This document shows, piece after piece, positions 25,752 through 33,683 of a stretch of 44,156 bases of DNA. The position numbers and the translations under genes were made by a program. Position 1 is the stretch's first letter, and each line of letters starts with the position of its first letter. This DNA is from Akkermansia muciniphila (GTDB lineage Bacteria > Verrucomicrobiota > Verrucomicrobiia > Limisphaerales > UBA1100). The stretch covers positions 1 to 44,156 of the forward strand of contig CAMDOH010000015.1 in the NCBI GenBank assembly GCA_945903605.1. Reading direction: 5' to 3'. A model generated the notes under the pieces. The model was not told the origin of the DNA. It searched no databases and worked only from the letters and a program-made list of their open reading frames with translations.

Positions 25752-26636
25752 TCAATTGACGTAGCGTGGGGCGTAGACGGGACCTTGTGCGTGCAAGCGG
25801 AGTAGATCGACGAATCGGGCCAGGCCGCGTTTCTCTGTTTCACCGAGGTCGTACCGAATATGTCCGGTCAGATATGCGCGGCGCAATTCCGGCGTGAATT
25901 CGCGTCGGATGGAAATGAGTTCGTCCATCTGAGCGAGTCCAAGTTTCTTGGCATTGCGAAGTTTATTCCGAAGAGACTCGTTATGGGCACCGCGTCGCAA
26001 CGCCCAGACGGCATAGACAAATGGCAGTTTGGTGAGATTGTGCCACGCAAGCCCGAGATCCCAAATGGCATGCGGATAATTGCCGTGCGCGAATCGCAGT
26101 GCGGGGTCGCCAATGAGCAAAACGGCGGGATAATCATCGGCGTCTTCGTAGCTGGGCAAAGGTTTGAACAAGGGTTTCAATCCTCGTTCGGCCAGCAACA
26201 CGCGCAGCAGGTTGACGCTGGTGAGCGAAGCGGTGTCGCACCAGATCACATCAATTTCCTCCATCGGTTTTAGATGGGCGAGAAAAACGCTTTTGACAGC
26301 GCCGTGAGAGGCGACGGCGATTCCATCGAGCACATCGTAACCGGTATGAAATAATACTTCAGTGACGCTCACCAGCGCGGCATCGAGTTCGCCGGCGCGG
26401 ATGTGTTCGGCGAGTTTGGATGGAGCCGTCATCACCGCCTCATCTTCGAGGCCGTAAGTGAGCGGCGCGGCGTTGAGATACGGAACCGAACCAATTTTGG
26501 GCACGATCAATTTTGGCTCGTTGAGATTAGACGCGGGTTTTTTTCCGGACGATTTCCGCCAGAACCGCTTGCGGTTTGCCTCGGCAGAATCTGGCGAAAT
26601 GCTCTCCGGCTTCTTGCGTGATTCGAATGGATTCAT
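25752..26636 (-). CDS. mqnA: Chorismate dehydratase, menaquinone biosynthesis
   Basis: MqnA removes water from chorismate to give 3-[(1-carboxyvinyl)oxy]benzoate, the first futalosine step. It has a periplasmic-binding-protein-like fold. PKIGSVPYLNAAPLTYGLE is the family start, and ELDAALVSVTEVLFHTGYD, IWCDTASLTSVNLLRVLLAE and LLIGDPALRFA follow in order. About 45 basic residues precede the family start, with no other ATG; a TTG or GTG just before the core could be the true start. The first 4 bases overlap the mqnE stop (ATGA), so the enzymes are translationally coupled. Confidence 0.92.
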   Translation of the reverse strand: MNPFESRKKPESISPDSAEANRKRFWRKSSGKKPASNLNEPKLIVPKIGSVPYLNAAPLTYGLEDEAVMTAPSKLAEHIRAGELDAALVSVTEVLFHTGYDVLDGIAVASHGAVKSVFLAHLKPMEEIDVIWCDTASLTSVNLLRVLLAERGLKPLFKPLPSYEDADDYPAVLLIGDPALRFAHGNYPHAIWDLGLAWHNLTKLPFVYAVWALRRGAHNESLRNKLRNAKKLGLAQMDELISIRREFTPELRRAYLTGHIRYDLGETEKRGLARFVDLLRLHAQGPVYAPRYVN

Positions 26637-27799
26637 GCCGTAGCCAGATTATCTTTGAGCACTTGAGATTTGATTTGCGATGGTTCAATGGCGTTCGTTG
26701 TCGACTCCCACACTTTCATCGGCTCATAAAAAGTGTTCCGCTGCACCGGCACGCGGCCGGTCTCTAAAATAGCTTTCACCATCTCTGCCTCGGTCTGGAG
26801 CTGCGGAGATTTCGCGCCGGCCATGTGAAAGATGTGCTCTTCGAGAATCGTGCCGTGCAAATCATCGGCACCGTAGCTGAGCGCGACCTGCGCGAGCTTG
26901 AGTCCCATGCCGACCCAGTAGGCGGTGATGTGATCGAAGTTATCAAGATAGAGGCGGCTCACCGCGAGGGTGCGGAGTTGATCGAAACCGGTCGGCGGCG
27001 TGTTCACGGGAATACCATTATTCTCCGGTTGATACGGCAACGCGACAAAGCCGGTGAAGCCGTGCGTCTCATCCTGCAACGCGCGGAGCTGCCGCAAATG
27101 ATCCACGCGATCGGCGAGCGTCTCGACATGGCCGTAAAGCATCGTGCACGTGCTGCGTCCGCCGAGTCGGTGCCAGATGCGATGGACATCCAGATATTCC
27201 TCGGCGCTCTCTTTTCCACGCGCGATCTGCTCGCGCACTTCCTTGCGGAAGATTTCCGCGCCGCCACCGGTGAGCGAGGCGAGACCGGCTTCTTTCAATT
27301 CAATCAACGTCTGCTCAACCGACTTCTTCGCCAGCCACGCGAGATGAAGGATTTCAATGGCCGTGAAACATTTGAGCTGCAGCTGCGGGTCGAGCGCTTT
27401 CAGCGCTTTTAGAAAATCGACGTAGTAACTGAACGGCAGCGACGGATGCAGTCCGCCGACGATGTGCAGCTCCGTGATGCCGAGCGCGAGCGCTTCACGT
27501 GCCTTCTGCACGATCTGATCGATGGATAACTCGAAGCCGTCCGCATCGCGTTTCTTGCGCGCGAAGGAACAGAACTGGCACGAGAGGATGCAGTAGTTCG
27601 AGTAGTTGATGTAGCGGTTGAGGATGTAACTGGCGCGATTGCCGACCTTTCGTTGCCGCGCGAAATCGGCCATCGCGCCGACGGCATTGATGTCCTTGCT
27701 CTCGAAGAGGCGCAGCGCGTCGGCATCCGACAAACGTTCACCGGCGACTACTTTGTCGTGCAAGTCGCGCAGTTCGCTGCGTTGAGCGAAAGAGTTCAC
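26633..27799 (-). CDS. mqnE: Aminodeoxyfutalosine synthase
   Basis: This radical SAM enzyme joins the MqnA product to SAM to give aminodeoxyfutalosine. The product is 388 residues with a GTG start at 27799. The cluster cysteines are Cys70, Cys74 and Cys77 in CILSCQFCSF. LHIVGGLHPSLPFSYY, SLTGGGAEIF, FVALPYQPENN and ALSYGADDLHGTILEEHI distinguish it from MqnC. It follows the prenyltransferase gene by 4 bases and overlaps mqnA by 4. Together mqnE and mqnA convert chorismate to aminodeoxyfutalosine. Confidence 0.93.
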   Translation of the reverse strand: MNSFAQRSELRDLHDKVVAGERLSDADALRLFESKDINAVGAMADFARQRKVGNRASYILNRYINYSNYCILSCQFCSFARKKRDADGFELSIDQIVQKAREALALGITELHIVGGLHPSLPFSYYVDFLKALKALDPQLQLKCFTAIEILHLAWLAKKSVEQTLIELKEAGLASLTGGGAEIFRKEVREQIARGKESAEEYLDVHRIWHRLGGRSTCTMLYGHVETLADRVDHLRQLRALQDETHGFTGFVALPYQPENNGIPVNTPPTGFDQLRTLAVSRLYLDNFDHITAYWVGMGLKLAQVALSYGADDLHGTILEEHIFHMAGAKSPQLQTEAEMVKAILETGRVPVQRNTFYEPMKVWESTTNAIEPSQIKSQVLKDNLATA

Positions 27800-27803
27800 G
27801 CGA

Positions 27804-28760
27804 TTATTTTGTCAGGATGCGGAAGTTGGGAAAGATTGTTTCTGTGAGGACACAAAAAAGGAAAATCATGCTCACGAGGGCGTTGAGCCGGAAGAAGGCG
27901 TTGTTGACCCAGTTCAAGCTACGCTTTTTTGCAAGCCAGTGTTCGGCAAAGAGGCATGCCAGTATGATGGCCAGTCCGATCCAATAGATTAGTTTGAATC
28001 CGGCAAGGAGACCAAAGAGCGCCAGGAGCATGCTCATTATCAGATGCGCGAGTAGCGAAATCTTCAAGGCGTTGTCGGTGCCCCATCGCACGACGAGTGA
28101 GTGCAATCCGTGTTTGCGGTCAAATTCAATGTCTTGAATAGCGTAGATGATGTCGAACCCGATGAGCCAGAAAATGACGATGATGGCCATGAGCAATGGT
28201 AACAGGTCGGATAACCCGTGCTGAGCGATCAGTCGGCCTGTGATGAATACGCCGACTGGAACGGGTGTTGGTATAAAGTCGAGTGAACCACGGACTGCCA
28301 GCCATGCGCCGATGGGTGCGATGGCCAGGGCGAGGCCAAGATAAATGTGGGTGAAGTCGGTGAACCGTTTTGTCATCGAGTAAAAACAAATGAGGAAGAG
28401 GGCGACTGGTGAGAGGTAGAAACAGAGTGGGTTGAGAAGCCACGCTGCTGCCACGAGACCTGCCGCGCTCAATAGGCAAAGCGTCCACGCGCTCAACAAA
28501 GTGATCTGGCCGGCGGGCAGATGGCGTTTGGCGGTGCGCGGATTGAGAGCGTCGAATTTGCGGTCGACGATGCGATTGAAAGCCATCGCGCAGGTGCGAG
28601 CGCATAACATTGCGGCGAGGATGAGTAGAAAAATATTCCAGCCTGGCCAGCCATGAGTGTCGCGCGCGGCCAGAATCATGGAGGCCAGTGCGAATGGCAG
28701 GGCGAAAATCGTGTGGCTGATTTTAACGAACTCAGCCCATTTGCGAAGCATTGCCAACAT
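27804..28760 (-). CDS. mqnP: UbiA-type prenyltransferase of the futalosine pathway (MqnP-like)
   Basis: This integral membrane enzyme attaches the polyprenyl chain to the naphthoate ring. It has about 318 residues from the ATG at 28760; the longer upstream frame is a shadow of ubiX. The first Asp-rich motif is NRIVDRKFDALNPRTAKR and the second is DIIYAIQDIEFDRKHGLHS, both needed for Mg-diphosphate binding. Hydrophobic helices fill the rest. Its place between ubiX and mqnE supports the MqnP role over ubiquinone or heme synthesis. It starts 68 bases after ubiX. Confidence 0.88.
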   Translation of the reverse strand: MLAMLRKWAEFVKISHTIFALPFALASMILAARDTHGWPGWNIFLLILAAMLCARTCAMAFNRIVDRKFDALNPRTAKRHLPAGQITLLSAWTLCLLSAAGLVAAAWLLNPLCFYLSPVALFLICFYSMTKRFTDFTHIYLGLALAIAPIGAWLAVRGSLDFIPTPVPVGVFITGRLIAQHGLSDLLPLLMAIIVIFWLIGFDIIYAIQDIEFDRKHGLHSLVVRWGTDNALKISLLAHLIMSMLLALFGLLAGFKLIYWIGLAIILACLFAEHWLAKKRSLNWVNNAFFRLNALVSMIFLFCVLTETIFPNFRILTK

Positions 28761-28828
28761 TAGGGTGAGAGTAACGTAGTGGAGTGAGTGGACGGAGGAA
28801 AAACTCGGTGGTTGGTGTTGCGGTAGTA

Positions 28829-29386
28829 TTATTCCAACTCTTCCTGCCAGCGTGGGGCAAGCTGGTTGGGGATGCCGAGGTGATCGAGAACGCGCGACAC
28901 AACGCTGTCCACCACATCGATGATGCTCGCAGGACCAGCGTAGTAGGAGGGGTTTGCCGGCAGGATGGTAGCGCCGGCGAGCAGGAGTAGTTCGAAATTC
29001 TTCACGTGGATGAGGCTCAGCGGAGTTTCGCGTGGGACGAGAATGAGTTTCCGTTTTTCTTTGAGGCAAACATCGGCGGCACGGAGCAGTACATCCTCGC
29101 TGTATCCGTGGGCGATACGGCCGAGCGTTCCCATGGTGCAGGGGATGATGACCATCGCGTCGGGAGGATTGGATCCACTGGCGAATGGAGCGTTCATGCT
29201 TTTGAGCGAGTGCTGGCAGACGCCTTCACGGAGGCGCAAGCCATCGGGCAATTCAACGCCGATGACTTGGTGTGCGTAGTTGCTCAACACCAGATGAACT
29301 TCGTGCAGTTGAGGATCCAGATTGTCGAGCAGACGCTGGGCATAGAGCGCGCCTGTGGCTCCTGTGATGGCGACCAGAATTTTCAT
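28829..29386 (-). CDS. ubiX: Flavin prenyltransferase
   Basis: UbiX makes prenylated FMN, the cofactor of UbiD-type decarboxylases. It has 185 residues from the ATG at 29386, where the family homology begins (MKILVAITGATGALYAQRLL); the longer frame to 29479 has a non-homologous prefix. MVIIPCTMGTLGRIAHG, LILVPRETPLSLIHVKN and ILPANPSYYAGP are hallmark motifs. It heads the menaquinone cluster and presumably serves an MqnL/UbiD-like decarboxylase encoded elsewhere. The divergent amidase gene starts about 120 bases away. Confidence 0.94.
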   Translation of the reverse strand: MKILVAITGATGALYAQRLLDNLDPQLHEVHLVLSNYAHQVIGVELPDGLRLREGVCQHSLKSMNAPFASGSNPPDAMVIIPCTMGTLGRIAHGYSEDVLLRAADVCLKEKRKLILVPRETPLSLIHVKNFELLLLAGATILPANPSYYAGPASIIDVVDSVVSRVLDHLGIPNQLAPRWQEELE

Positions 29387-29494
29387 GATTGCAGCGCGGG
29401 GAATATGACGGACAGCGCAGGCTTGAGCAAGCGAATGGCTTTTGACTCGACGCCGTTTTGGTTTGCGTGCAGAATCCACTCGCTTGAAGAATTC

Positions 29495-29501
29495 GAGGGG
29501 G
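29495..29501 (+). promoter_or_regulatory. Ribosome binding site of the amidase gene
   Basis: GAGGGGG lies 6 bases before the ATG at 29508. It favours this start over the one at 29442, and the chosen start puts the lipoprotein signal at the N-terminus. Confidence 0.65.
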
Positions 29502-29507
29502 CAACGG

Positions 29508-30689
29508 ATGTGGCTGGTTTTGGCTGCGATCTCATCGGGACTTTTCTTTAGCGCCTGCTCGAGTGTTCAGGATTCTCCACCGATTTCCATTGGGATTCCA
29601 CAGACTCCAATTCGGCCACCGGTAGTTTATCCAGTTCAGCCGCCCGTGCCGTTGCCGCCGGTGAGGCCGAGTCCTCCGGTGGTCGTTCAACCGCCGCGCC
29701 CGCCACAGCCTGTGGTTCCGCCAGTTGTCGTGAAACCTCCGGTGACGCCGCCGCCGGTGAGGACGGTGTCCAATCGGGTGCAGTTGCCCAACCTGCCAGT
29801 GCCGACATTGAAGCATCGCGTTTTGGGAAATGATTGGGTTTCGTTCGAGGCTTGGGGAATGTCGCGCGGCAAAGCCGAGTTCAGCCGGTTCAAAGAAGGT
29901 CAAACGGTCGTTCATCGATTGTCCATCGCTGGACAAACGGTCGAGTTGATGGCCAACGATCGACGTGGTGAATGGCAAGGCGCGCAGTTTTGGCTGGGTT
30001 TCTCGACAAAGTTTTTTCAAGAGCACCTCTATGTGCATCAGATCGACATTCAAAAACTCATGGAGCCGTTGATGGGGCGGTTGCCGCAATTGGGGCGCGT
30101 GGTCGTGATTGATCCGGGGCACGGCAAGGATAATCACGGAACGAAAAGCGTGCACGACCAGAAACTGGAAAAGGAGCTGACCCTCGACTGGGCACTGCGC
30201 CTGAAACCGTTATTGGAAGCGCGCGGATGGAAAGTGCATCTCACGCGCACGAAAGATTCCGAGGTGTCACTCGAAGAGCGTGTCGCCTTTGCCGACAAAA
30301 ACAAGGCCGCACTCTTTATCAGCCTTCATTTCAATCATGCCTCGCCAGAAGTGCAGGGACTCGAGACGTACTGCATCGCGCCTGTCGGTGTGCCGGCGCA
30401 TCTGACTCGCGGGCCGGCCGATCAACCGAAGGTGGCGCTCGTGAACAACCAGTACGACACGCGCAATGTTCAATTGGCTGCGGTGATTCATAAATCGATG
30501 ATTGAACAGTGTGAGATGGCCGATCGCGGAGTCCGCAGAGTTCGATTCATGACGGTATTGAAGACACAGAAGAGGCCGGCCATTTTGATCGAGGGCGGCT
30601 ATCTATCCAACCCCGAAGAGTCACGGCGCATTGCCACTCCAGAGTACCGGCAAAAACTCGCCGTGGCCGTCGCATCGGCATTGCAGTGA
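29508..30689 (+). CDS. Lipoprotein N-acetylmuramoyl-L-alanine amidase (Amidase_3)
   Basis: This amidase cleaves the bond between MurNAc and L-Ala in peptidoglycan. The start at 29508 gives 393 residues with a lipoprotein signal (LAAISSGLFFSAC, lipid-bearing Cys17). A long Pro/Val-rich linker follows (about residues 25-90). The catalytic domain has VVVIDPGHGKDNHGT (Zn His), KLEKELTLDWAL (Zn Glu), LFISLHFNHASPEVQG (Zn His) and AILIEGGYLSNPEES (catalytic Glu). It should work in the periplasm, tethered to a membrane. Its TGA overlaps the GTG of the epimerase gene (GTGA), coupling their translation. Confidence 0.92.
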   Translation: MWLVLAAISSGLFFSACSSVQDSPPISIGIPQTPIRPPVVYPVQPPVPLPPVRPSPPVVVQPPRPPQPVVPPVVVKPPVTPPPVRTVSNRVQLPNLPVPTLKHRVLGNDWVSFEAWGMSRGKAEFSRFKEGQTVVHRLSIAGQTVELMANDRRGEWQGAQFWLGFSTKFFQEHLYVHQIDIQKLMEPLMGRLPQLGRVVVIDPGHGKDNHGTKSVHDQKLEKELTLDWALRLKPLLEARGWKVHLTRTKDSEVSLEERVAFADKNKAALFISLHFNHASPEVQGLETYCIAPVGVPAHLTRGPADQPKVALVNNQYDTRNVQLAAVIHKSMIEQCEMADRGVRRVRFMTVLKTQKRPAILIEGGYLSNPEESRRIATPEYRQKLAVAVASALQ

Positions 30690-31657
30690 TTCAAAAGGCA
30701 GACCTTCCGAAAGTCATTGTCACCGGAGGCGCTGGTTTTGTCGGTTCACACCTCGTCGAACGGCTGCTTGCTGATGGTCGCGCGGTCGTCGTGATTGATG
30801 ATTGCTCAACCGGCAACCTTTCAAATTTATCAAGCGTTCGCAGTCATCCCTCACTGGCCGTCATCGCCTCAAAGGTCTCTGAAGTTTCCGATTTGCGCCG
30901 CGAGATTGCCGGCGCGGAATGTATTTATCATCTGGCGGCGTCGGTCGGCGTTGAACTGGTCATCAACAATCCCGTTCAGACGCTGGCGAACAATCTCGTC
31001 GAAACAGAAAAGATTCTGTCCGCTGCCGCGCAGGAACAAGTTCCGCTGCTGCTGACTTCCACCTCCGAGGTCTACGGAAAAAGTGAGCGATTGGAATTTT
31101 CCGAGACTGACGATTTGCAAATCGGCCCGCCAAATCTGACTCGCTGGGGCTACGCCTGTTCGAAGCTGATGGATGAATTCATGGCGCTGGCTTATGCTCG
31201 TTCCGAAGAGTTGCCCGTGGTCGTCGCGCGCCTTTTCAACACAGTCGGGCCGAGACAAACGGGCCGTTATGGAATGGTCTTGCCGCGATTTATCGAGTCC
31301 GCACTTTCGGACAAGCCCATCCGCGTTTTCGGCGACGGCGCACAATCGCGCTGTTTCTGCGATGTGCGCGATGTGGTCGAGGCGTTGGTCCGATTACAGC
31401 GCTGTCCGGCAGCGCGCGGAGAAGTCGTGAATGTCGGCGGCAACTGCGAGATCAGTATTGCCAATCTCGCCGAGACTGTCCGGCAGACTTTGGGGTCTAA
31501 ATCGTCGATTGAACTGGTTCCGTACAACGTGGCTTATGGGCCGGGCTTTGAAGAAATGCGTCGTCGCCGACCTTCCATCGCGAAGCTGGAGAGACTCACT
31601 GGCTTTCGGCCGACGATTTCGTTGGAAGAAATCATCCGGCACGCCGCCGGCCGTTGA
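30686..31657 (+). CDS. NAD-dependent sugar-nucleotide epimerase/dehydratase
   Basis: This 323-residue extended SDR protein has VTGGAGFVGSHLVERLL (NAD-binding), TSTSEVYGKS and YACSKLMDEF (YxxxK catalytic pair). ARLFNTVGPRQTGRYGMVLPRF follows in the substrate-binding region. These features place it near UDP-glucose 4-epimerases and UDP-glucuronate decarboxylases; the exact reaction is undecided. The GTG start overlaps the amidase stop. Its stop lies one base from the end of a convergent gene. Coupling to an amidase is unusual and hints that its sugar product serves the cell envelope. Confidence 0.85.
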   Translation: MIQKADLPKVIVTGGAGFVGSHLVERLLADGRAVVVIDDCSTGNLSNLSSVRSHPSLAVIASKVSEVSDLRREIAGAECIYHLAASVGVELVINNPVQTLANNLVETEKILSAAAQEQVPLLLTSTSEVYGKSERLEFSETDDLQIGPPNLTRWGYACSKLMDEFMALAYARSEELPVVVARLFNTVGPRQTGRYGMVLPRFIESALSDKPIRVFGDGAQSRCFCDVRDVVEALVRLQRCPAARGEVVNVGGNCEISIANLAETVRQTLGSKSSIELVPYNVAYGPGFEEMRRRRPSIAKLERLTGFRPTISLEEIIRHAAGR

Positions 31658-31658
31658 T

Positions 31659-32192
31659 TCACCACTGGACAGCCACCGTTTGCTTTTTTCCGAAGCGGTC
31701 TACGTAATGAAGCTGGCGTTTTTCGAGGCCATATTCGTGAACGAGTCGTGTGATCTTCACATCGAAACAGCAGTACTCAGCGATGTCTCGAAGGCGACCT
31801 TCGCGATACCAACGCAACGCCTGCAAACCATCGGAAGTTTTCTGCACGCCGAGTGTTCCTGTCGCAATGGAGTCCAACGAGAGCCGGTGGCTCATCGTTT
31901 TCTGCAATTCCAGCAGCATGTCGAGCGATGGGATCTGCCGCAAATCGAGCGCGGTGTAATGATGAAGCACTTCGTAGTCGAATCGGATGTGGTTGTAGCC
32001 CACGACTAAATCTGCCTTTTGCAATTCGTCAATGAGTGCGTCCACCCGCTTCTCATCGTAAATCTCGTACGCACCCGTGGCCGTACTGTAAGTCACGCCG
32101 ATGCTCATGAGCATCTTTGAGATATTATTCCACCCGCCCACTTCGGTGGCCGAGAGCTGCGTTTCCAAATCGAAATAGACGATGTTTTTCAT
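31659..32192 (-). CDS. DEDD-type 3'-5' exonuclease domain protein (RNase H-like, YprB-related)
   Basis: This 177-residue protein has a complete set of acidic exonuclease residues: Asp8 and Glu10 in YFDLET, Asp72 in GYNHIRFDYEVL, and Asp144 in YCCFDVKITRLVHEYG. The intermediate SLDMLLELQKT resembles YprB-like exonuclease domains, which often accompany DEAD-box helicases; no helicase is near. Its start overlaps the stop of lpdA (ATGA), so it is coupled to a gene of central metabolism with no obvious functional link. The substrate (DNA or RNA) is unknown. Confidence 0.82.
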   Translation of the reverse strand: MKNIVYFDLETQLSATEVGGWNNISKMLMSIGVTYSTATGAYEIYDEKRVDALIDELQKADLVVGYNHIRFDYEVLHHYTALDLRQIPSLDMLLELQKTMSHRLSLDSIATGTLGVQKTSDGLQALRWYREGRLRDIAEYCCFDVKITRLVHEYGLEKRQLHYVDRFGKKQTVAVQW

Positions 32193-33598
32193 GCGCGACC
32201 GGAGCCGTGTGTGGGCCGATGGAAAATACCTTCAGCCGCTTCGAGAATGGCTTCACTCAATGTCGGATGCGCGAAGATCGTTTCGGTGAGTTGCTGTGCC
32301 GTGGCGCCCAATTTGACTGCCAGTGTGACTTGGCCGATGAGTTCGGAGGCGTGCCCGCCAATGATATGGCCACCCAACATCTTGCCTGTTTCCGCATCGG
32401 CGATGAGTTTCACGAATCCTTCAGTTTCGCCGGCTGCCAACGCCTTGCCGATGGCCGCGAACGGAAACCGGCCGACGCGGATGGACAACCCGCGCCGGGT
32501 TGCTTCTTCTTCAGTCAACCCCACCGTCGATATTTCTGGATGAGTAAAAACGGCGGCTGGAATTTGATCGTAATTCATCGCCTGCCGGGGTTGGTCGGGC
32601 GCGAGTAGATTTTCGATGACGACCCGGCCCTGCGCCGTGGCCACATGCGCCAACGCCATCTTGCCGGTGACATCGCCGACGGCGTAAATGTGCGGCGCAC
32701 TCGTTTCCATCGAGTCGTTCACTCCAATGTTGCGTCCCTGCAATTCTACACCCACGTTCTCCAATCCCAGACCTTCGGTGTTGGAGATCCGACCGACAGC
32801 GACGAGCAGTTTGTCGCCAGTGACAGTTTTGTCGTCGGCCAAAGTCAATTCCACTCCGGCAGCAATCCGCGAGCTTCTCGCGGTTTGGCCGAGATGCACA
32901 GTGATGCCAGAGGCTTTGAAGCTGCGTAGCAAGGCTGTGCCGAGGTCACGATCCATTCCCGGCAATAAACGGTCAGCGGCCTCGACAACGGTCACTTGAC
33001 TGCCGAGTGCGGCGAAGATGCTGGCGAATTCGCAGCCGATGTAGCCTCCGCCGATGATGAGAAGCGAGGGAGGAAGATCGGCGAGTTCGAGAAGATCGTC
33101 GCTGTTCAGAATCGACTTGCCGTCGCGAATTGCAATCGGAAGATCAGCAGGACGCGAGCCGGTGGCGATGACGATCGCGCGCGTGGCGGTGAGCTTCGCG
33201 ATGGATTCGCCCGTAGAATTTCGGACTTCCACAGTGCGGCTGTCACAAAAGGCACCGCGTCCGTTGAAAAGGGTGATGGCATTTTTGGCGAGCAACATCT
33301 GCACGCCTTTGGCAAGTTGCTGGACAATTTTGTGACGGCGTTCGCGCAGGGTCGAGAGTTGAGCTTCGGCCTGGGCAATGTTCACTCCCCATTGAGCAGC
33401 GGCGCGCGCCTGTCGGAACAACCCGACGCTGGCGACCATTGTTTTTGTCGGAATGCAGCCGGTGTGAAGGCAGACACCGCCCGGTGCGGCAGCTTCGATG
33501 AGGGCGACACGCAGCCCGCGATGCGCGGCGCGGATGGCTGTGACGTAGCCTCCTGGCCCCGCCCCGATGATAACGAGGTCAAATGATTGTTCGGTCAT
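32189..33598 (-). CDS. lpdA: Dihydrolipoyl dehydrogenase (E3)
   Basis: The enzyme reoxidises dihydrolipoamide in 2-oxoacid dehydrogenase complexes or the glycine cleavage system. It has 469 residues from the ATG at 33598; the frame is open to 33685 but homology starts at FDLVIIGAGPGG (FAD). The redox disulfide is Cys43-Cys48 in GGVCLHTGCIPTK. LLIIGGGYIGCEFASIFAAL binds NAD, and APHIYAVGDVTG is the second FAD motif. The catalytic dyad is His444-Glu449 in AHPTLSEA. The Leu-His-Thr between the cysteines differs a little from the usual Leu-Asn-Val. No E1 or E2 gene is in the window. Confidence 0.92.
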   Translation of the reverse strand: MTEQSFDLVIIGAGPGGYVTAIRAAHRGLRVALIEAAAPGGVCLHTGCIPTKTMVASVGLFRQARAAAQWGVNIAQAEAQLSTLRERRHKIVQQLAKGVQMLLAKNAITLFNGRGAFCDSRTVEVRNSTGESIAKLTATRAIVIATGSRPADLPIAIRDGKSILNSDDLLELADLPPSLLIIGGGYIGCEFASIFAALGSQVTVVEAADRLLPGMDRDLGTALLRSFKASGITVHLGQTARSSRIAAGVELTLADDKTVTGDKLLVAVGRISNTEGLGLENVGVELQGRNIGVNDSMETSAPHIYAVGDVTGKMALAHVATAQGRVVIENLLAPDQPRQAMNYDQIPAAVFTHPEISTVGLTEEEATRRGLSIRVGRFPFAAIGKALAAGETEGFVKLIADAETGKMLGGHIIGGHASELIGQVTLAVKLGATAQQLTETIFAHPTLSEAILEAAEGIFHRPTHGSGRA

Positions 33599-33683
33599 AC
33601 GCGAGTGCTGCAAGTTCAATCGTAGCAGCGGGGATTTCTTTCGGCTTTTCCCAGTGCTGGCAATGATATATTGTGCGCCTCGC

